Of a stretch of 64,000 nucleotides of DNA, positions 11,521-23,543 are shown piece by piece (position 1 is the stretch's first letter; each line of letters starts with the position of its first letter). The DNA is taken from the NCBI GenBank assembly GCA_020881915.1, contig JAJFPB010000004.1, forward strand, positions 1,674,001 to 1,738,000, in the 5' to 3' direction. Source of the stretch: Paramyrothecium sp. XJ0827 (Eukaryota; Ascomycota; Sordariomycetes; Hypocreales; Stachybotryaceae). The notes under the pieces were generated by a model that was not told the origin of the DNA, made no database searches, and saw only the letters and a program-made list of their open reading frames with translations. The position numbers were made by a program, and so were the translations under genes.

Positions 11521-12118
11521 AACCGGACTCGAACTTCCCAAGTCCCTGCCCATCATGTCAGCCCTGCCCAGGCTGATCAATAGACTGGAATATGATTGAA
11601 GTGTCTGTTTCAAGTAAAAAATATCGACCTATGCTGTCCGTCGCTGGTGACGATGATAATGTCATCGGAAACTCACTCCGCGTGTCTTCAACCCAACGTT
11701 TGAGGGCTCTTACCACCTTTACCTAGTCTATGCAGCGACACAATTATAATACCATGACCAATCACGACACTAGCATAGCTATATATCAGAGCTATATAGG
11801 GACTTGTGAGGGATCAAACTTGTCAATTTTGCTTGTTCAGTCGAGGTCGTTCCACCTGATTCCCATTGCCACCGTTGACTCATTTCGTTTTTGTTCAGTA
11901 AAGTACCAGGTGAGCTGGGGTTTTAAATGTGGTAAATGAAGGTTTCAACTATCCTATACGCCCTTGAAGAATTAACACTCGAGATGCGTGCAGTGAGCTA
12001 GAGGTCATTTGCGGGTATCGATGGCGCTTGATGCAATGTTGAACAATTTGCAGCTGGCTCTTGCGACCAGCCCCAAAGCCTTCGCAATCCTTTTCTTCGA
12101 GCCAGCACCACTCTGAAC
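11521..12118. other. Tail-to-tail intergenic region
   Basis: 598 bp of 3' flanking sequence between the convergent dioxygenase and RNA cyclase genes. No gene, repeat or structured RNA was recognised. Confidence 0.5.
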
Positions 12119-13405
12119 TTAAGTAGACGACGCGAATTTTATACCGGCCCCCTGGACAACGTCTCCGCCATTGAAAAACTTGACCTCGGGTAGAATCCGC
12201 TTCACCACCCATCTTGCCGTTTGAGTGTGTAATGAGCCATGACCGAACGGGTTCTGAGCGTCATCCTCAACCAGATCCTCAGGCCTTAGAGTGAGATTCC
12301 TCAAATCAGAAGCAAGAGCCTCAACTGATGGGGGTTTGTTCTGTGCTATATCATGCATTGGGAATGATGAAAGGCCAGCACCAAGAGCCTGGAAACAGAC
12401 AAGTTGGTCTTGCAGGTGGGTATCCACTTCACCCCCTAGGCTGACCTCCTCTTGCAGACCATCACAAAGACTTTCGCATGTCTCGATTATGAATGTTTTG
12501 GTTCTGGCGTCTTGTTTTGGTGGCGAGCAGAGAATATCCTTGCCCCACCGACGGCCGTCTAAGGAATGGGCAACGAGCAGGATATACCATCGCTGCGGCT
12601 GTGATCTCTGCCGCTCAGAGGTTATATCCGTATCGGGATAAATGGAAGCAACACGTTTCCTGATTTCTCGTTCAACCTTAGATGCATATTCGTCCGAGAT
12701 TAGCATTATGACGTCCACTTTGCTAATTGTGCTGGCCCCAGAGCTTTTGTGTTGAGCTGGAGGACTGAAGAGGAGAGTCTGGTCTCGGGGTATAGGGCTT
12801 ATCCTCAGATGTATACATCCCATCGTAGGCCTTCCTATACTCCAACCTTTCCGAGACAAGTTTGAGGTAGTTTTGATACCAAACCGAGCTTCTAAGGTGG
12901 GTAGCAGAACATGGATGAGATAGTCAAAACTCGGAGAATTGGAAGTATGAGTTCCCCCATGTATCGTCACTTCTATCCGGTTGTCGTCATTATCGGAAGC
13001 AAAAAGTAGAAATGGCATGATCGCTTGGAGCACTAGCAAGGTGCTGGCCGCGGAGTGGGACCGTGGTGAAATCTGGATGTTGCGCTGGACCAGCTCTGTA
13101 GGTGGACGACTTGGGATGAACGTAAGGGTTTTGGAACCGACTCTCAGACCATCAACTTGCGCATCTGTAGCATCTGCTAACCACTGAATGGCCGTAAAGT
13201 GTTGCGTCTTTAACCCTGGGCTCATATCAATGGATGAGTCTCGCAGATCGATCAGAAAACACTCACCTGGGCGCGGGCGGTTGGCCCTGATATTTGTAAT
13301 GTTGATCGGCTTGCTCGTTAAAGCAGCCAGACAAACCGCAATCCGGACGAGCTGACCTCCTCCTTCACCAACCCTTCCATCTATCAGTATTGGCTCCATA
13401 GTCAT
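12119..13405 (-). CDS. RNA 3'-terminal phosphate cyclase family protein (divergent)
   Basis: Two exons, 13405-13267 and 13215-12119, encode 411 aa; the 51-nt intron runs GTGAGT to CCCAG. Family marks are DGRVGEGGGQLVRIAV at the N-terminus, the joined RANRPRPGLKTQHF, HGGTHTSNSPSFDYL in the middle, VDTHLQDQL, and LHTQTARWV, whose His (about residue 376) aligns with the nucleophile that carries AMP in RtcA. RtcA converts RNA 3'-phosphate to 2',3'-cyclic phosphate using ATP. The Gly-rich segment normally reading GFYPxGGG is instead GWSIGRPTMG, so activity may differ. The intron length is a multiple of three and has no stop codon, so intron retention would insert 17 residues. MTMEP could alternatively start at the second Met. 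Confidence 0.85.
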   Translation of the reverse strand: MTMEPILIDGRVGEGGGQLVRIAVCLAALTSKPINITNIRANRPRPGECFLIDLRDSSIDMSPGLKTQHFTAIQWLADATDAQVDGLRVGSKTLTFIPSRPPTELVQRNIQISPRSHSAASTLLVLQAIMPFLLFASDNDDNRIEVTIHGGTHTSNSPSFDYLIHVLLPTLEARFGIKTTSNLSRKGWSIGRPTMGCIHLRISPIPRDQTLLFSPPAQHKSSGASTISKVDVIMLISDEYASKVEREIRKRVASIYPDTDITSERQRSQPQRWYILLVAHSLDGRRWGKDILCSPPKQDARTKTFIIETCESLCDGLQEEVSLGGEVDTHLQDQLVCFQALGAGLSSFPMHDIAQNKPPSVEALASDLRNLTLRPEDLVEDDAQNPFGHGSLHTQTARWVVKRILPEVKFFNGGDVVQGAGIKFASST

Positions 13406-15382
13406 GTACCGCTACCTGAAGGAGATATTCTGACGTGGGTAAAGCGTAATGGCCTGGATTCAATCGGCAACTTTAGACAACGGACCTTCAGTAATTCGAA
13501 ATACTTTACAAGCATACCTGCAAGAGAATAAGAATAAAAGAACTTTCAGTGGCGCTGGTCCGACCATTTTATGCAACCACAGCCCCATGCCATCTGGTAC
13601 ACAGCCTCAGTGAGTCACACCGTAATGGCACGTAACAAGTCACAACTCCAACATAGTCTGCAATTTGATCAGATTGGCGAGTTCCAGACTTGCGAGAAAG
13701 CCTACTGCTGTGAAAAATCAGCCTATTTGTTACTGGTGACTGGGGGAAAACTCCTGATGCAGAAAGATTGTCCCCTTATTGCAGGGCCCTAGTTGTGATA
13801 TACAGGCTATGGAGCCATAATCAATGTGCATAGTCCCATGTTCGCCGACGCACCAACCCTGCTCAAGGTTTTGTACTTCCAATCATATCTCACCCGAGTG
13901 ATGGAAACTCTAGCTCCCCGAACCTATGAATTATCAACAATGGGCTTTGGCCATTCCCATTTCCTGGCTACCTTAGCAACCCGATAACGCCCCATCAGAA
14001 TACATGAAGAGGAATTTGGGCTTTCCCTTACGCCTCAATCTTTTGCTCAACCTTTTGCTCAGCCTTTCACTGTAAGACTGAAACAATCTGGAGTGGTAGA
14101 TAAATACTCACGCAGAGCCTAGATAACTTTCAACTGGTTTTGATTATTCTTCCAGACGAGCACCGAGTACGTCTGCCCTGCTTTGATTTCCTCACAAATT
14201 TAGACAACTAGACCTCCATGTTGTCCAATCTCTGATCATGAAATATCGCGAGCTACTCGGCAATCGCATATGGTACTCGGGCTCATGTTGCGTAATTCTA
14301 AACATGAAACGCGCTACCAGGTACACAAGCAGGTTCGCCCTGTTGCTATATGGATTGGAACGCCTTGATTGATAAATGAAGGCTTCGGGAAGCCTTTTGA
14401 GATTTCGCAACGGGATACGAGCTGGCATGGAGGTGCGAAGAAGCAACTTTGCATCCCATGAAACACAAGGCTTCGTATCGCTGACATGTGCATATGTGTG
14501 GATCCCCAATCAGCTGACTTTCCAGGTTGCTTCACCAGGCCTTGCAGGCGTAGGGCAGTTTGTGCAGATCAGGGGAGAAGGGGTTGGGACAACACACAGG
14601 CTAATATGGGTGTGTGGTGTGCAGCATAGACAGCATACCAAGGTTGTTGTGCAGCTTTGCGCACCATCTGTGCGCCGGTGAGGCCCTGCATATTTCCAAC
14701 GTCAGGCCCTGTGGTGCAGGCGCCATGGCGCTGTCCGCGGATCTGGAAGCCTGTTTGACTACGTGATTGGGTCTTCCAAAGAAGGATTGTTTCTGTGAAA
14801 TTAATTCTTGACATGGATTAGGGTTCGTGCAGAACTCCACGTTTTGTGTTGTTTCTCAAATGGCTCGGTATTCTATTTGATTGGACTGTTGATGGACTGT
14901 TGATGCACTCCAACAGGCTAGCCGTGCTCGTATTAATTCTTGTAGCGTAGCCTGCAGTTCGTGTAAACTACATGAAACTTCGCAAAGGCAATGATTACCG
15001 GTGACTTGCGAAGACTCATCAAGCAAAGAGAGCCGCATACCAATAGTTGAGGAGTTTCATCCTCTCAATGTCTGGCCATTATCTGCAGCTATTTGCAATA
15101 ACTGCTCAAGATTTGTCGCCTTGTAGTCCCAGGAATGTAGAGACTACCCTGGGAGTAGGGGGCAAGTACTTGAGAGCTCTGCGACGCTCTAAACGCCAAA
15201 CAAATCGTGATTTACTCAATCGCACATTTACAAGTCACGGTTCCAGCCGCGGCAGGGAGCATTGGCATGAGCACGAACATTAAAGCAATAACAAGTTGAT
15301 TGATAGTGTTCTGCGAAGAGAACTGCGACTGCAGTTCGGTGTGACAGAAACATCACATGCCGGATGAGTAGAGCTTGAAGGC
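13406..15382. other. Intergenic stretch, no gene seen
   Basis: Almost 2 kb that includes the promoter of the RNA cyclase gene. Short open frames on both strands lack domain matches and paired introns. No repeat above background was noticed. Confidence 0.45.
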
Positions 15383-15992
15383 TCAATGACTGACTTGCGC
15401 ACAGCTGCTAGCACCGTCATCGTGAGGGGAGTGGTCATCCTTCTTTCGTTTCTTGTCCTGGAAGTCTTCATCAAACTTCCTCACTCTCTTGCCTGCCCAC
15501 TTCCTCTTCTGCTTTTTCAGGGTCTTGGCATCAACACGTGAGACTTGATAAAGCATTGGCTGGCCCTCCAGGTATTCGTCGACTCGCCTTCGAGTGTCGT
15601 CTGTAAAGTGACCGTGTGCGTTCGTCTGGGTCGGGTTGTCTTCCATATCCTGAGAAGGGGGACTGACAGTGGTTAGCGTATACGCTACGACTTTGTTTTC
15701 GTATTGTTTACCTCCCAGTCTCAGCAGCTGTATCTGGATAGTCATAGCCATCGGCGTAGTTCGGGTGAGAGTGAAAGGTTGCTTGAGCTCGTTGATGATA
15801 TTTTGGATGATAGGAAGATGAGTTCTGGTATGCCATGTCGTCGCCCCCGTAGTACTGACTCTGACCTTGGGCATCGTATTGATAATGGTAGCCGCCAGCG
15901 TCCGAGACATGAGGATGGTCCTGATAGGAGTCTGGCTCCTGATTGTAGTGTTCTTTAGACCCCCTTTTCTCTTTGTGACTTCGTCGACTCAT
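15383..15992 (-). CDS. Small orphan protein: Tyr/His-rich N-terminus, basic C-terminus
   Basis: Two exons, 15992-15712 and 15662-15383, encode 186 aa; the 49-nt intron has GTAAAC, GCTAAC and GTCAG signals and joins ETG to SPPSQDMEDN in phase. The N-terminal half is rich in Tyr, His, Gln, Ser and Asp (QYDAQGQSQYYGG-like) and looks disordered. The C-terminal half has a helix around RRRVDEYLEGQPMLYQVSRV. Two basic clusters follow, KKQKRKWAGKRVRK and KKRKK, which look like nuclear localisation signals. I do not recognise a family. The canonical intron and biased composition favour a real gene. A nuclear or RNA-binding role is only inference. Confidence 0.6.
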
Positions 15993-18900
15993 TGTTAGGA
16001 TTGATAATGGGCTTCAGTGGGCAAAAGCCAAGAGGTCTCGAATGAGAGTCGGAGGAGGAAAGCCTTTGAAAAGATAGCTGATGTAAATAGAGTTTGCGAC
16101 TTGAAAAGAGAGAGTCGATGATTTTCTAATTTCAAGAACAGCCCGGTAGCTGCCAGGCCCTTTTATAATCGGAGAGGCTAGGGTTGACAGCGAGTACCTT
16201 CAACTGCGATAGGCACTTGGCGAATGCAGTAAAGGAACCTGGAGCCGGCTCGTATACAGAGCAGGCGGCGTCTTCGCTATGTTTGGACTTCGTCCTCCAA
16301 AAGCTCGCCCTGTGTACGCGATTGGTAGGCTCTCACCGCAAGCATCCAGCCCCCCTGCCTCCGAATGAGACGCGAAGGCGCTGCAGCACACCGACCATGC
16401 TACTGCCTCTTTCTTTAGAACTTCCTTGGTCGAGAAATTGACCGAGTCAATGTTCAAGGAGAACTAGGCTAGCAAAAGACCTCCGGGATGGGACAAATCT
16501 GCCTATGGTCGTCCAGAAAGAATGGCGGAGCGAGGCGGTGCGGAGACTTGGCCACCGCCAGTGTTCCGTTCGGTCAACAAACTTGAGGTACCTCGCTTCT
16601 CATGATAGGCACATACAGCCTTTTCTTTCTCAAGGCTATGCGGGCCGCGAACCAGTGTGTTGTCCTGGATTTTTGTGGCTATTGGTGAGGTGCCCGAAAG
16701 GCAAGGAGGACTCCAAAAGGCTCGGCATCGCCGGCGTGCATATGCATAGCTAAGAGGAACTGCATCTTAGAAGCAGTTGGCCCTGGCAAGGGGGCCAAAA
16801 GTCATCCGGTAATTTGTATCATTGCGTCAAGCCGGATCACCCATGTGCAATGATGCGCTGTTGCGGAGGCTTGAGGTTGCAATTTACTCGGCCGCCAACC
16901 ATGACACACCATGCATTATCAGTTAGGGCTGATCAAGTTGAATCCCTGCGTCGTGAATGCCGCGCAATCGGGGGTTGCATTTTGTGTGTTTCACCATCAT
17001 CTGCCCTCTCTACTCAGAGCAGGCACAAATGTTCCTTACAGGCGAAGCATGGCATCGCACACCAAAACGCCGTAAGCTGAGCGTTTCCATTCCTGCTTGT
17101 GGTGAAAGCATATGCAAGCCTGATGCTTCGGTAGCTGGGTGGCGATGGCGCGCTTATGGTCTTTATTTGGGAAGACATGTATGCAGCAGGGTATTTGTTG
17201 CTGCTGACCGCTGCGCGACGGGGCATCTGCTCTGATCGAAGAGGCGGACCGAAGTGTACACGAAGGGCTTGTTCACCCAGAAACGGTGTGGGATCGCTAC
17301 CCTTTGGATGGATAGCAGGAACGGCTGAGTGACAATCTGCGTACGAATTAAGCCAAACCCCACATTCATGAGACGGGAGAGGTCTTGGGAGGGCGCGTGC
17401 TCTCAGGGGTTGGCGTTTATGGGGGCAACGATGAGCAGCAGTAGCTTCAGATGGATGGAAACTACGAAGCAAGATAAGCTAATGCATGTGGTCACAGTCT
17501 TGGCTGCTGCTGTCGACAGCCGGCCTTACCTCGAATGGAGGCCAGACCTTGGGCTTGTGGCCAACATTTGTTGATAGGCACGCACTTCCCCAACTCTGGT
17601 GTGGTCGAGTGCGGTGATAGATGCAGAGTGTCAAAACCCCCTTTCTTGAAATAGCAATTGTGAGGTGATTAGTTTGTTGGATACACTTCACATAATGCAG
17701 GCATCGTCGCTTCTTCCATCATCCGCTCGTCTTAAGTTTTTACATCGCAAAACTATGCCCGACGGCCTTAGGCCCGGAGGATGAAGCGCGACACATCCTG
17801 ATGAGTTCCCTCACTCGGACTGAATGGCTGTTTACCGCGCCTAGAACCTTGTCGCAGGATCATCCCGCATGACCTCCACACCGAATGGGCATAGCTACTA
17901 CTTGTCTTCGGTGTCATAGGGCTTCGCCAGCTTCGGGAATCGTGCTTGTCGTCACCAAGGCCAGGCGGCTATGACACACCTGAACGAATTGGTACCCCAG
18001 ATTCAGCCCCCAAGGTCCACCATCATTCCTTGCGAATCCTTCAGGTCTCGGCGGGGCTGCATGGTAACTGGAAAATTCGGAGGAATGTCGAAGGCGTGGC
18101 TGGTAACACCACATCCTGCAGCGGATCAGCCCGCTGTTTGGTTGCAGACATTGGGCCTTTGATCGTTCCATGCAACCTCTGTCCATTTCCGGCGAATCTG
18201 ACATCGTGACTATCACTACCTCGGCTTTCACCAAGTTAAGGCCTTCACCGCCTCTCCCTGATGGAGAGTCGATGAACCTATGACAGGAGCAGATCAACTT
18301 GTGCAGTGACATTCGCCGCGCAAAACAGAAGCCAAGACGGATCTGGTAAATGGAATGTTCCCAGCTGTTTAGATGCAGGGGAAATCAAACCAAGGCCGGA
18401 ATAGGAATCATCGTTGATAATTTTCTCGTAGTTAATATTATTTTATCGATTTAATCATATATTGATCCTGTTCACCTCGGGCGTCTTTACTCACCGCTAT
18501 CGTTTTTTCAGCTAAAGCATTCACATGACATGATCGGCTGTGCCTATTTTCAGACTCCTTGCGTCGTTTTTGGCGCTGCCTGATTGAAGTGTTGCGATTT
18601 CTGGTGCTGACTGCAACATATCGAGGTCTGTACCTATTTCCAGTCTTCGATTCCAAATCGACTTGAAGGCCTGAAATTATCCTGGCTGTTCAACTCAACT
18701 CTCTAAGTGGAAGCCATTGTATCTCCCATCGTGTGATTCACTAGAAATAGTTCTTGTTCTACAAGTTGTGTTAAAACATTACGTCCGCCTTCGGCGAACT
18801 CCGCCGAGTTCGTGGCTTCAATTCCCAACTCTTGATCTGCAGTCCGACTGCGACAGTTTGGTAGTGCTAGAGAAACTCTTGTTGCACATAGAACTTTCAA

Positions 18901-21325
18901 ACACCGCGTGGAGATCATTTGCAACCAGGAAAAAAACTTGCTTGTTGGGCAGGAATGACTCTATCAAGCTATTGTCCTTGAAGAACTTCCTGTATGTCAA
19001 GGGTCAAGATGTTACATATCTGAGACAGCAGTATCAGAACAGCCCTAGCCCTATGGCTAAGGAATTCGGATACATAAGGGCTATTCAAGACCGAAAGACC
19101 AAGGAAGGTCAAGGATCAATATTGTCATCTAGCCATAGCTAGCTTCCAAGGCCAATGAATATAGCTATGCTGCCCACAGTCACTCCGCTTGCAATCCCCT
19201 GAGGGCTACAGGGTCGGATCTCCCTATAGCTCCTGTCACTGTACCACTTACCAAACTCATATTGGACTCGTATGACCTATCAAACTGATGAGCTTGAATC
19301 TTCTCAAATGGCATAATCTTCTCTTAGACTCATAATAGTTCTGATCTCCCATCTATATAATCCTGTCCTCTGGGTCTCCGGTTGAGCAACTAAATGTTGT
19401 CTAGGAGATATAGTACAATGTCCTGAGACACACCATTTCGCTCTTTTTCGAAAACATGCACTCCAAAGCAAGGGTAATGATTATGGTTTATCTAAATGGA
19501 TTGCCCCGGCACTATGATTGATATTCGTGTAAGAATGAGCTTCGGTACTACTCCCACGTGTCCACGTTTGTTGGTGCAAAGGTCAACCTGTAACTAGGAT
19601 ATAGTATTGCAAAGCACCAGATGAGGTTTTAGTATTGAACTTGAAAAGTGGGTGGAGAGGCTTTCCTGGGACCGTCAGGCACATGTTGCACAATCTCAGA
19701 ACAGTAGATAAGCAACTCAAGGTCGATGCGATGACAATCACTGACCCGAACCTGTTAGCTTTGTGGTGATGAGTAGGAACACCATTGTCGTTTTGCACAG
19801 GGATAAGCCAGGAGCAGTATCGCCGAATTATGGTTTGCTGGGGAATCGTCTAGCTGTATCAATTGTACAGGAAGCCACTCAGGAACACTTAGGTTGGCAA
19901 CTGGGCTTGTTCAGGTGACCGCGATGCATGTTACGCTGCTGAACAACGTCTTTCTCAGTCATATTCCCAGGCAGTGATTAATTCGATGAGGACCAGTCGG
20001 GTACGGAAAACCTCATGCTTCCGCGCGCCAGATGTGAGATATGACAAACCTATTTCCCCGGTGGTCACACAAGCTTGGCTGATGGCGGTAGAGATGATGG
20101 CGGCACCGCCACACCGCTCGTTACACCGTTCTCGAGCAAAGTTGATCGCACTTGACTCAAGGTGACGAATGAGATGTGCTGGTCTTCTAAGAAATAAGCG
20201 CAACGATGGAATTGGACTTGCTTGCCGCTCCTTAGTTGTACAGTAGCCCGACCTGTGGGTCGACGGGTCCTTCACCGAAGCACCGGTGGGTGTGGGCCTG
20301 GCCTGAGCCTCCCGATTAAGCCCGTGCCGTCGCCAAATTACCAAATTAAAACAAGACCCCTTATTCAGCAATAAGCATAACGTTTAATATTTGCCTTATC
20401 TCCACGTTGGGAGTCCAGTCAGATTTCTTTACGAAGTCCCTATGGGGGTGGGTAGACCACAAGTCGTTGGGACGATACAGAATACCCGAGCTGGTGCGAG
20501 CAGCCCATTGTTCATTCGAGTGCCTTTGGTCGGACAGGCTCATTTGCATCACCATGCTTGGTGTGATTGCGCAGTCTCTTGGCTTTCCCAGCCCTTGCAC
20601 AAGGATATCTGACCAACAATCACCAATGCCTGCAGCTTGGAGAGGAGGGGCCCCAAGCGGGAACTTTTGACCACCTTGGCCGCAATGCAGACGTGCGGTG
20701 ACTGAGCTGACCCCATCGCTAGCGACGCCCGACTGTCCGTTACCGACATGCCGGACAGCTGCTTGGACGATCACTGCTCAAGTTCAGGTTTGGTAGAGCT
20801 GTGGGAGAGATGGGGCAACGTCCTTCAGCTGCTCGACTCCAATATAGGGAACTGCAGCCTTGGCCGACCATTGTACCGCTGTCCCGGGCTCGGCCATCGG
20901 CCGCTATCTGGGCTAGATCCTGTCCACTGCTGGGGGTTTGGCTTGCAGCCCGTGCAGAAGCCACGCGAATCCGCAAATGAACGGGCTGTGATAGGGCGGG
21001 GCTGGCTGCGAACTACCAGGGTAGGCAATCAGCCAAAGGTCCATTGCATCGACTAACGGATGCCAAGACTCCACGACCTTCCGCCTTGAGGAAGGCATGC
21101 TGATAACACGCATGGCAACAAAACTCATTTGCGGTTCCTCGGCTAAGCCGCAGAACTTTTGTTGACTCCAAGCTGACGGATACGAGCCGGCGGATGTTGG
21201 CGTTGTCGTCGTTATAAAATGAGCTCGAGGCTGCTGCCCGCTGCATTGGGTGTTCGTAGCCGGTTCGTCGCTCCTCACCCTCCGTAAAGCAGACGCAGAA
21301 ACATTGCTCGTCGCCCCCAGTCAAG
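15993..21325. other. 5.3-kb gene-poor stretch
   Basis: The longest region without a supportable gene. Between about 18.35 and 19.9 kb it is AT-rich with scattered stops in all frames, and it contains a paired hairpin at 18786-18811. One open frame, 18717-19142 (+), has residues such as PMAKEFGYIRAIQDRKTKEG that could be a decayed element, but I cannot assign it. The ends of this stretch should carry the promoters of the small orphan gene and the LVIVD gene. No terminal repeats or target-site duplication were identified. Confidence 0.4.
18786..18811. repeat. Two adjacent short inverted repeats
   Basis: CGCC-TTC-GGCG (18786-18796) is followed directly by GAACTC-CGCC-GAGTTC (18796-18811), sharing one base. 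Both could form small hairpins in DNA or RNA. They sit in an otherwise AT-rich, gene-free tract. Confidence 0.6.
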
Positions 21326-23323
21326 ATGCGCTTCTCCACCCTCTCCGGCGCGGTCTTTACCGCTGCCACTGCTGTCGTGGCCAAGGAAATGCCCAAGGAC
21401 CAGGCCAAGGCCGCCGGTGAGCATCCCTTTCATTGAAACTAGGACTCGAGGTTGCGGGCCAGTCCGATCTGACTCTGCTCATAGCACTCTACGACAATGG
21501 CAAGATCCACGAAAGCAGGATGATGCACAAGATGGAGATCTGGCTGGCCGAGGCCGAGGCCGGTCTCCTGAACTCGGAGCAGTGGCCCAGGCTCAACTAC
21601 ACCAAGTGCATCAACGGCAAGGCCGAAGCCGTTCCCGGCGACCCGCTGCAGACGTTCAAGTGCAAGAACATGGACCTCTACGACTTCATCAACCACGCCA
21701 CTCTTGGGTCGCCCAATGGATGGGACGAGTTGGGCGACGGCGTGCTGCTCACCGGCAGTTCTTCGTGGGGTTGGACTGACCCCGAGAGCGGCCGCGAGTT
21801 CATCGCCAGCGGCATGTTCGATGGCACCGCCTTCATCGAGATCCTGCCCATTGGCAAGATGCTCCAAGTTGGCTTCCTGCCCTGCCCTGCGACGCTGAAC
21901 TACCGCGCTCTCTGGAAGGAGATTCGCAGCTTCAAGCACTACATGCTCATCGGCTCTGAGCTGCCCAACCACGGCATCCAGGTCTTTGACATGACCAAGG
22001 TAAGCTGGCCATGGTCCTTGCCACCGATTGACCTGAAGTAACCGATCTCTCTAGCTCCTGACCATCGACGCGAGCAACGGTCCCACCATCTTCGACCCCA
22101 AGACAGATGTCACCTCGCACATCAAGGACCTGCCTCTCGGACGAAGCCACAACGTCGTTGGCGCCGAGGGTGACTACATTGTCGCCGTTGGTGCCGCCCC
22201 CAGGACCGACACCTGCGCGTCTGGTCTCATCTTCTTCGACATGAAGGATCCCTCCAACCCCCAGCGACTTGGCTGCAACGGCCAGGATGGTTACGTGCAC
22301 GACGTGAGTCGCCTAGCTACTTGTGTCTGTGATTTCTCCTGCTAACAAAGCAAAGGCTCAATGTGTCAGCTACCACGGCCCCGACACGAAGTACACCGGC
22401 AAGGACATTTGCTTCGGCTACAACGAGGATACTCTGACCATGTAAGAATTCGAACCTCGACCGCTAAAGACACTTTCAGTTACTGACCGGCTCCTAGCTA
22501 CGATGTCACCGACAAGGCCAAGAGCACCATCATCAGCATCACTTCTTACGAGGGCGCCTCCTACACTCACCAGGGCTGGCTCTTCGACAACCACGCGTTC
22601 CTTCTGATGGATGACGAGTACGACGAGGGTGGTACTGAGGCCGAGCCCGGTGTCGGCCCTGCCCAGGACGGCTACCCCGTTACCTACATCTGGGACGTCA
22701 GCGATCTGGCAAACCCCAAGCAGACCGGTCTCTACAAGGGTAAGCTCCACAAGCCGCCTGCGCAACCCGTCGCACTGTCTAATTACTTCATAGGTACCGT
22801 GAGGGCTGTCGACCACAACCTCTACATCCACGACGACCTCGTCTACCAGAGCAACTACTGCGCCGGCCTCCGTGTCTATGATGTTTCCTCCGTCCCCACG
22901 AACCCCACCGGCGATGATGTTTGCGAGATTGCTTACTTCGACATCTACCCCGAGGACGACGCGCACTTCGGTGGCGGCGAGGTCGAGATGTACGGTACCT
23001 GGAGCTCGTACGCCTTCTCCAAGGGTTCCGGCTTCGTTTTCATCAACACCATCGAGCGCGGCGGCTACCTCGTCAAGATGACCAAGCGCGAGTCCTGCAA
23101 GCCCAAGGGCTGCAGCGCCGACAACTGCCTGCGTGCCATGCGATCCACCAGCGTTGCTGGCCGTCTCGAGGAGAGCCAGGAGTTCTGCGCCGACTTCACC
23201 GACGGCTGGAACGCCGACGTTGCCGCTGTGCCCGAGTATGCTTCCAAGGCGTGCGGCCAGAACGTCATCGCTCGCGTGAGCTCGGCCTGCTCGTGCCTGC
23301 CCACGCCTACTCCTACTGCTTAG
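21326..23323 (+). CDS. Secreted LVIVD-repeat / choice-of-anchor-B-like protein
   Basis: Six exons, 21326-21416, 21485-21999, 22055-22303, 22356-22441, 22498-22739 and 22794-23323, give 570 aa. Introns are 52-68 nt. The N-terminus MRFSTLSGAVFTAATAVVA is a signal peptide. The body has beta-propeller-type repeats centred on hydrophobic-D patterns (IQVFDMTKLLTID, GLIFFDMKDP, YIWDVSDLANP, GLRVYDVSSVPTN). The C-terminal part has FDIYPEDDAHFGGG and GSGFVFINTIERGGYLV, typical of the choice-of-anchor-B/LVIVD family known mainly from bacteria. Several Cys in the last 90 residues (CKPKGCSADNC) suggest disulfides. No catalytic motif is visible. It is expected outside the cell or at the wall. Codon use is GC-rich at third positions. 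It converges on the acid phosphatase gene with 220 bp between stops. Confidence 0.8.
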
Positions 23324-23543
23324 AGTGGAGCAGTGTGAGATCAAAGATAATCTATAATATAAGATGTAACATGTCAAGTCTGAGTACCAAAGCGTGAATT
23401 GCAAATATGATACTGAAAAGAATGTGACAATGGAACAAATGACCTACATACTAAGAGATTGCACAGGAAACCGAGCGAAGGACAGTGCAGCAGAGAGTCT
23501 ATGTGAATAGTTATGGTATTATCATTAATCTACGAGTACAGAC

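Noticed and set aside
17014..17472. 152-codon open frame on the - strand
   Set aside because: Overlaps several other frames, no motif and no codon bias; chance frame.
18717..19142. 141-codon open frame as a gene
   Set aside because: No recognisable domain, AT-rich setting and no splice partners; kept only as a possible element relic.
19380..19440. Possible LTR boundary of a copia-type element (GTTGAGCAACTAAATGTTG area)
   Set aside because: No matching second repeat, primer-binding site or target duplication could be found by eye.
22418..23404. 328-codon open frame on the - strand
   Set aside because: Antisense of the LVIVD gene exons; Val/Gly/Ala-rich shadow composition.
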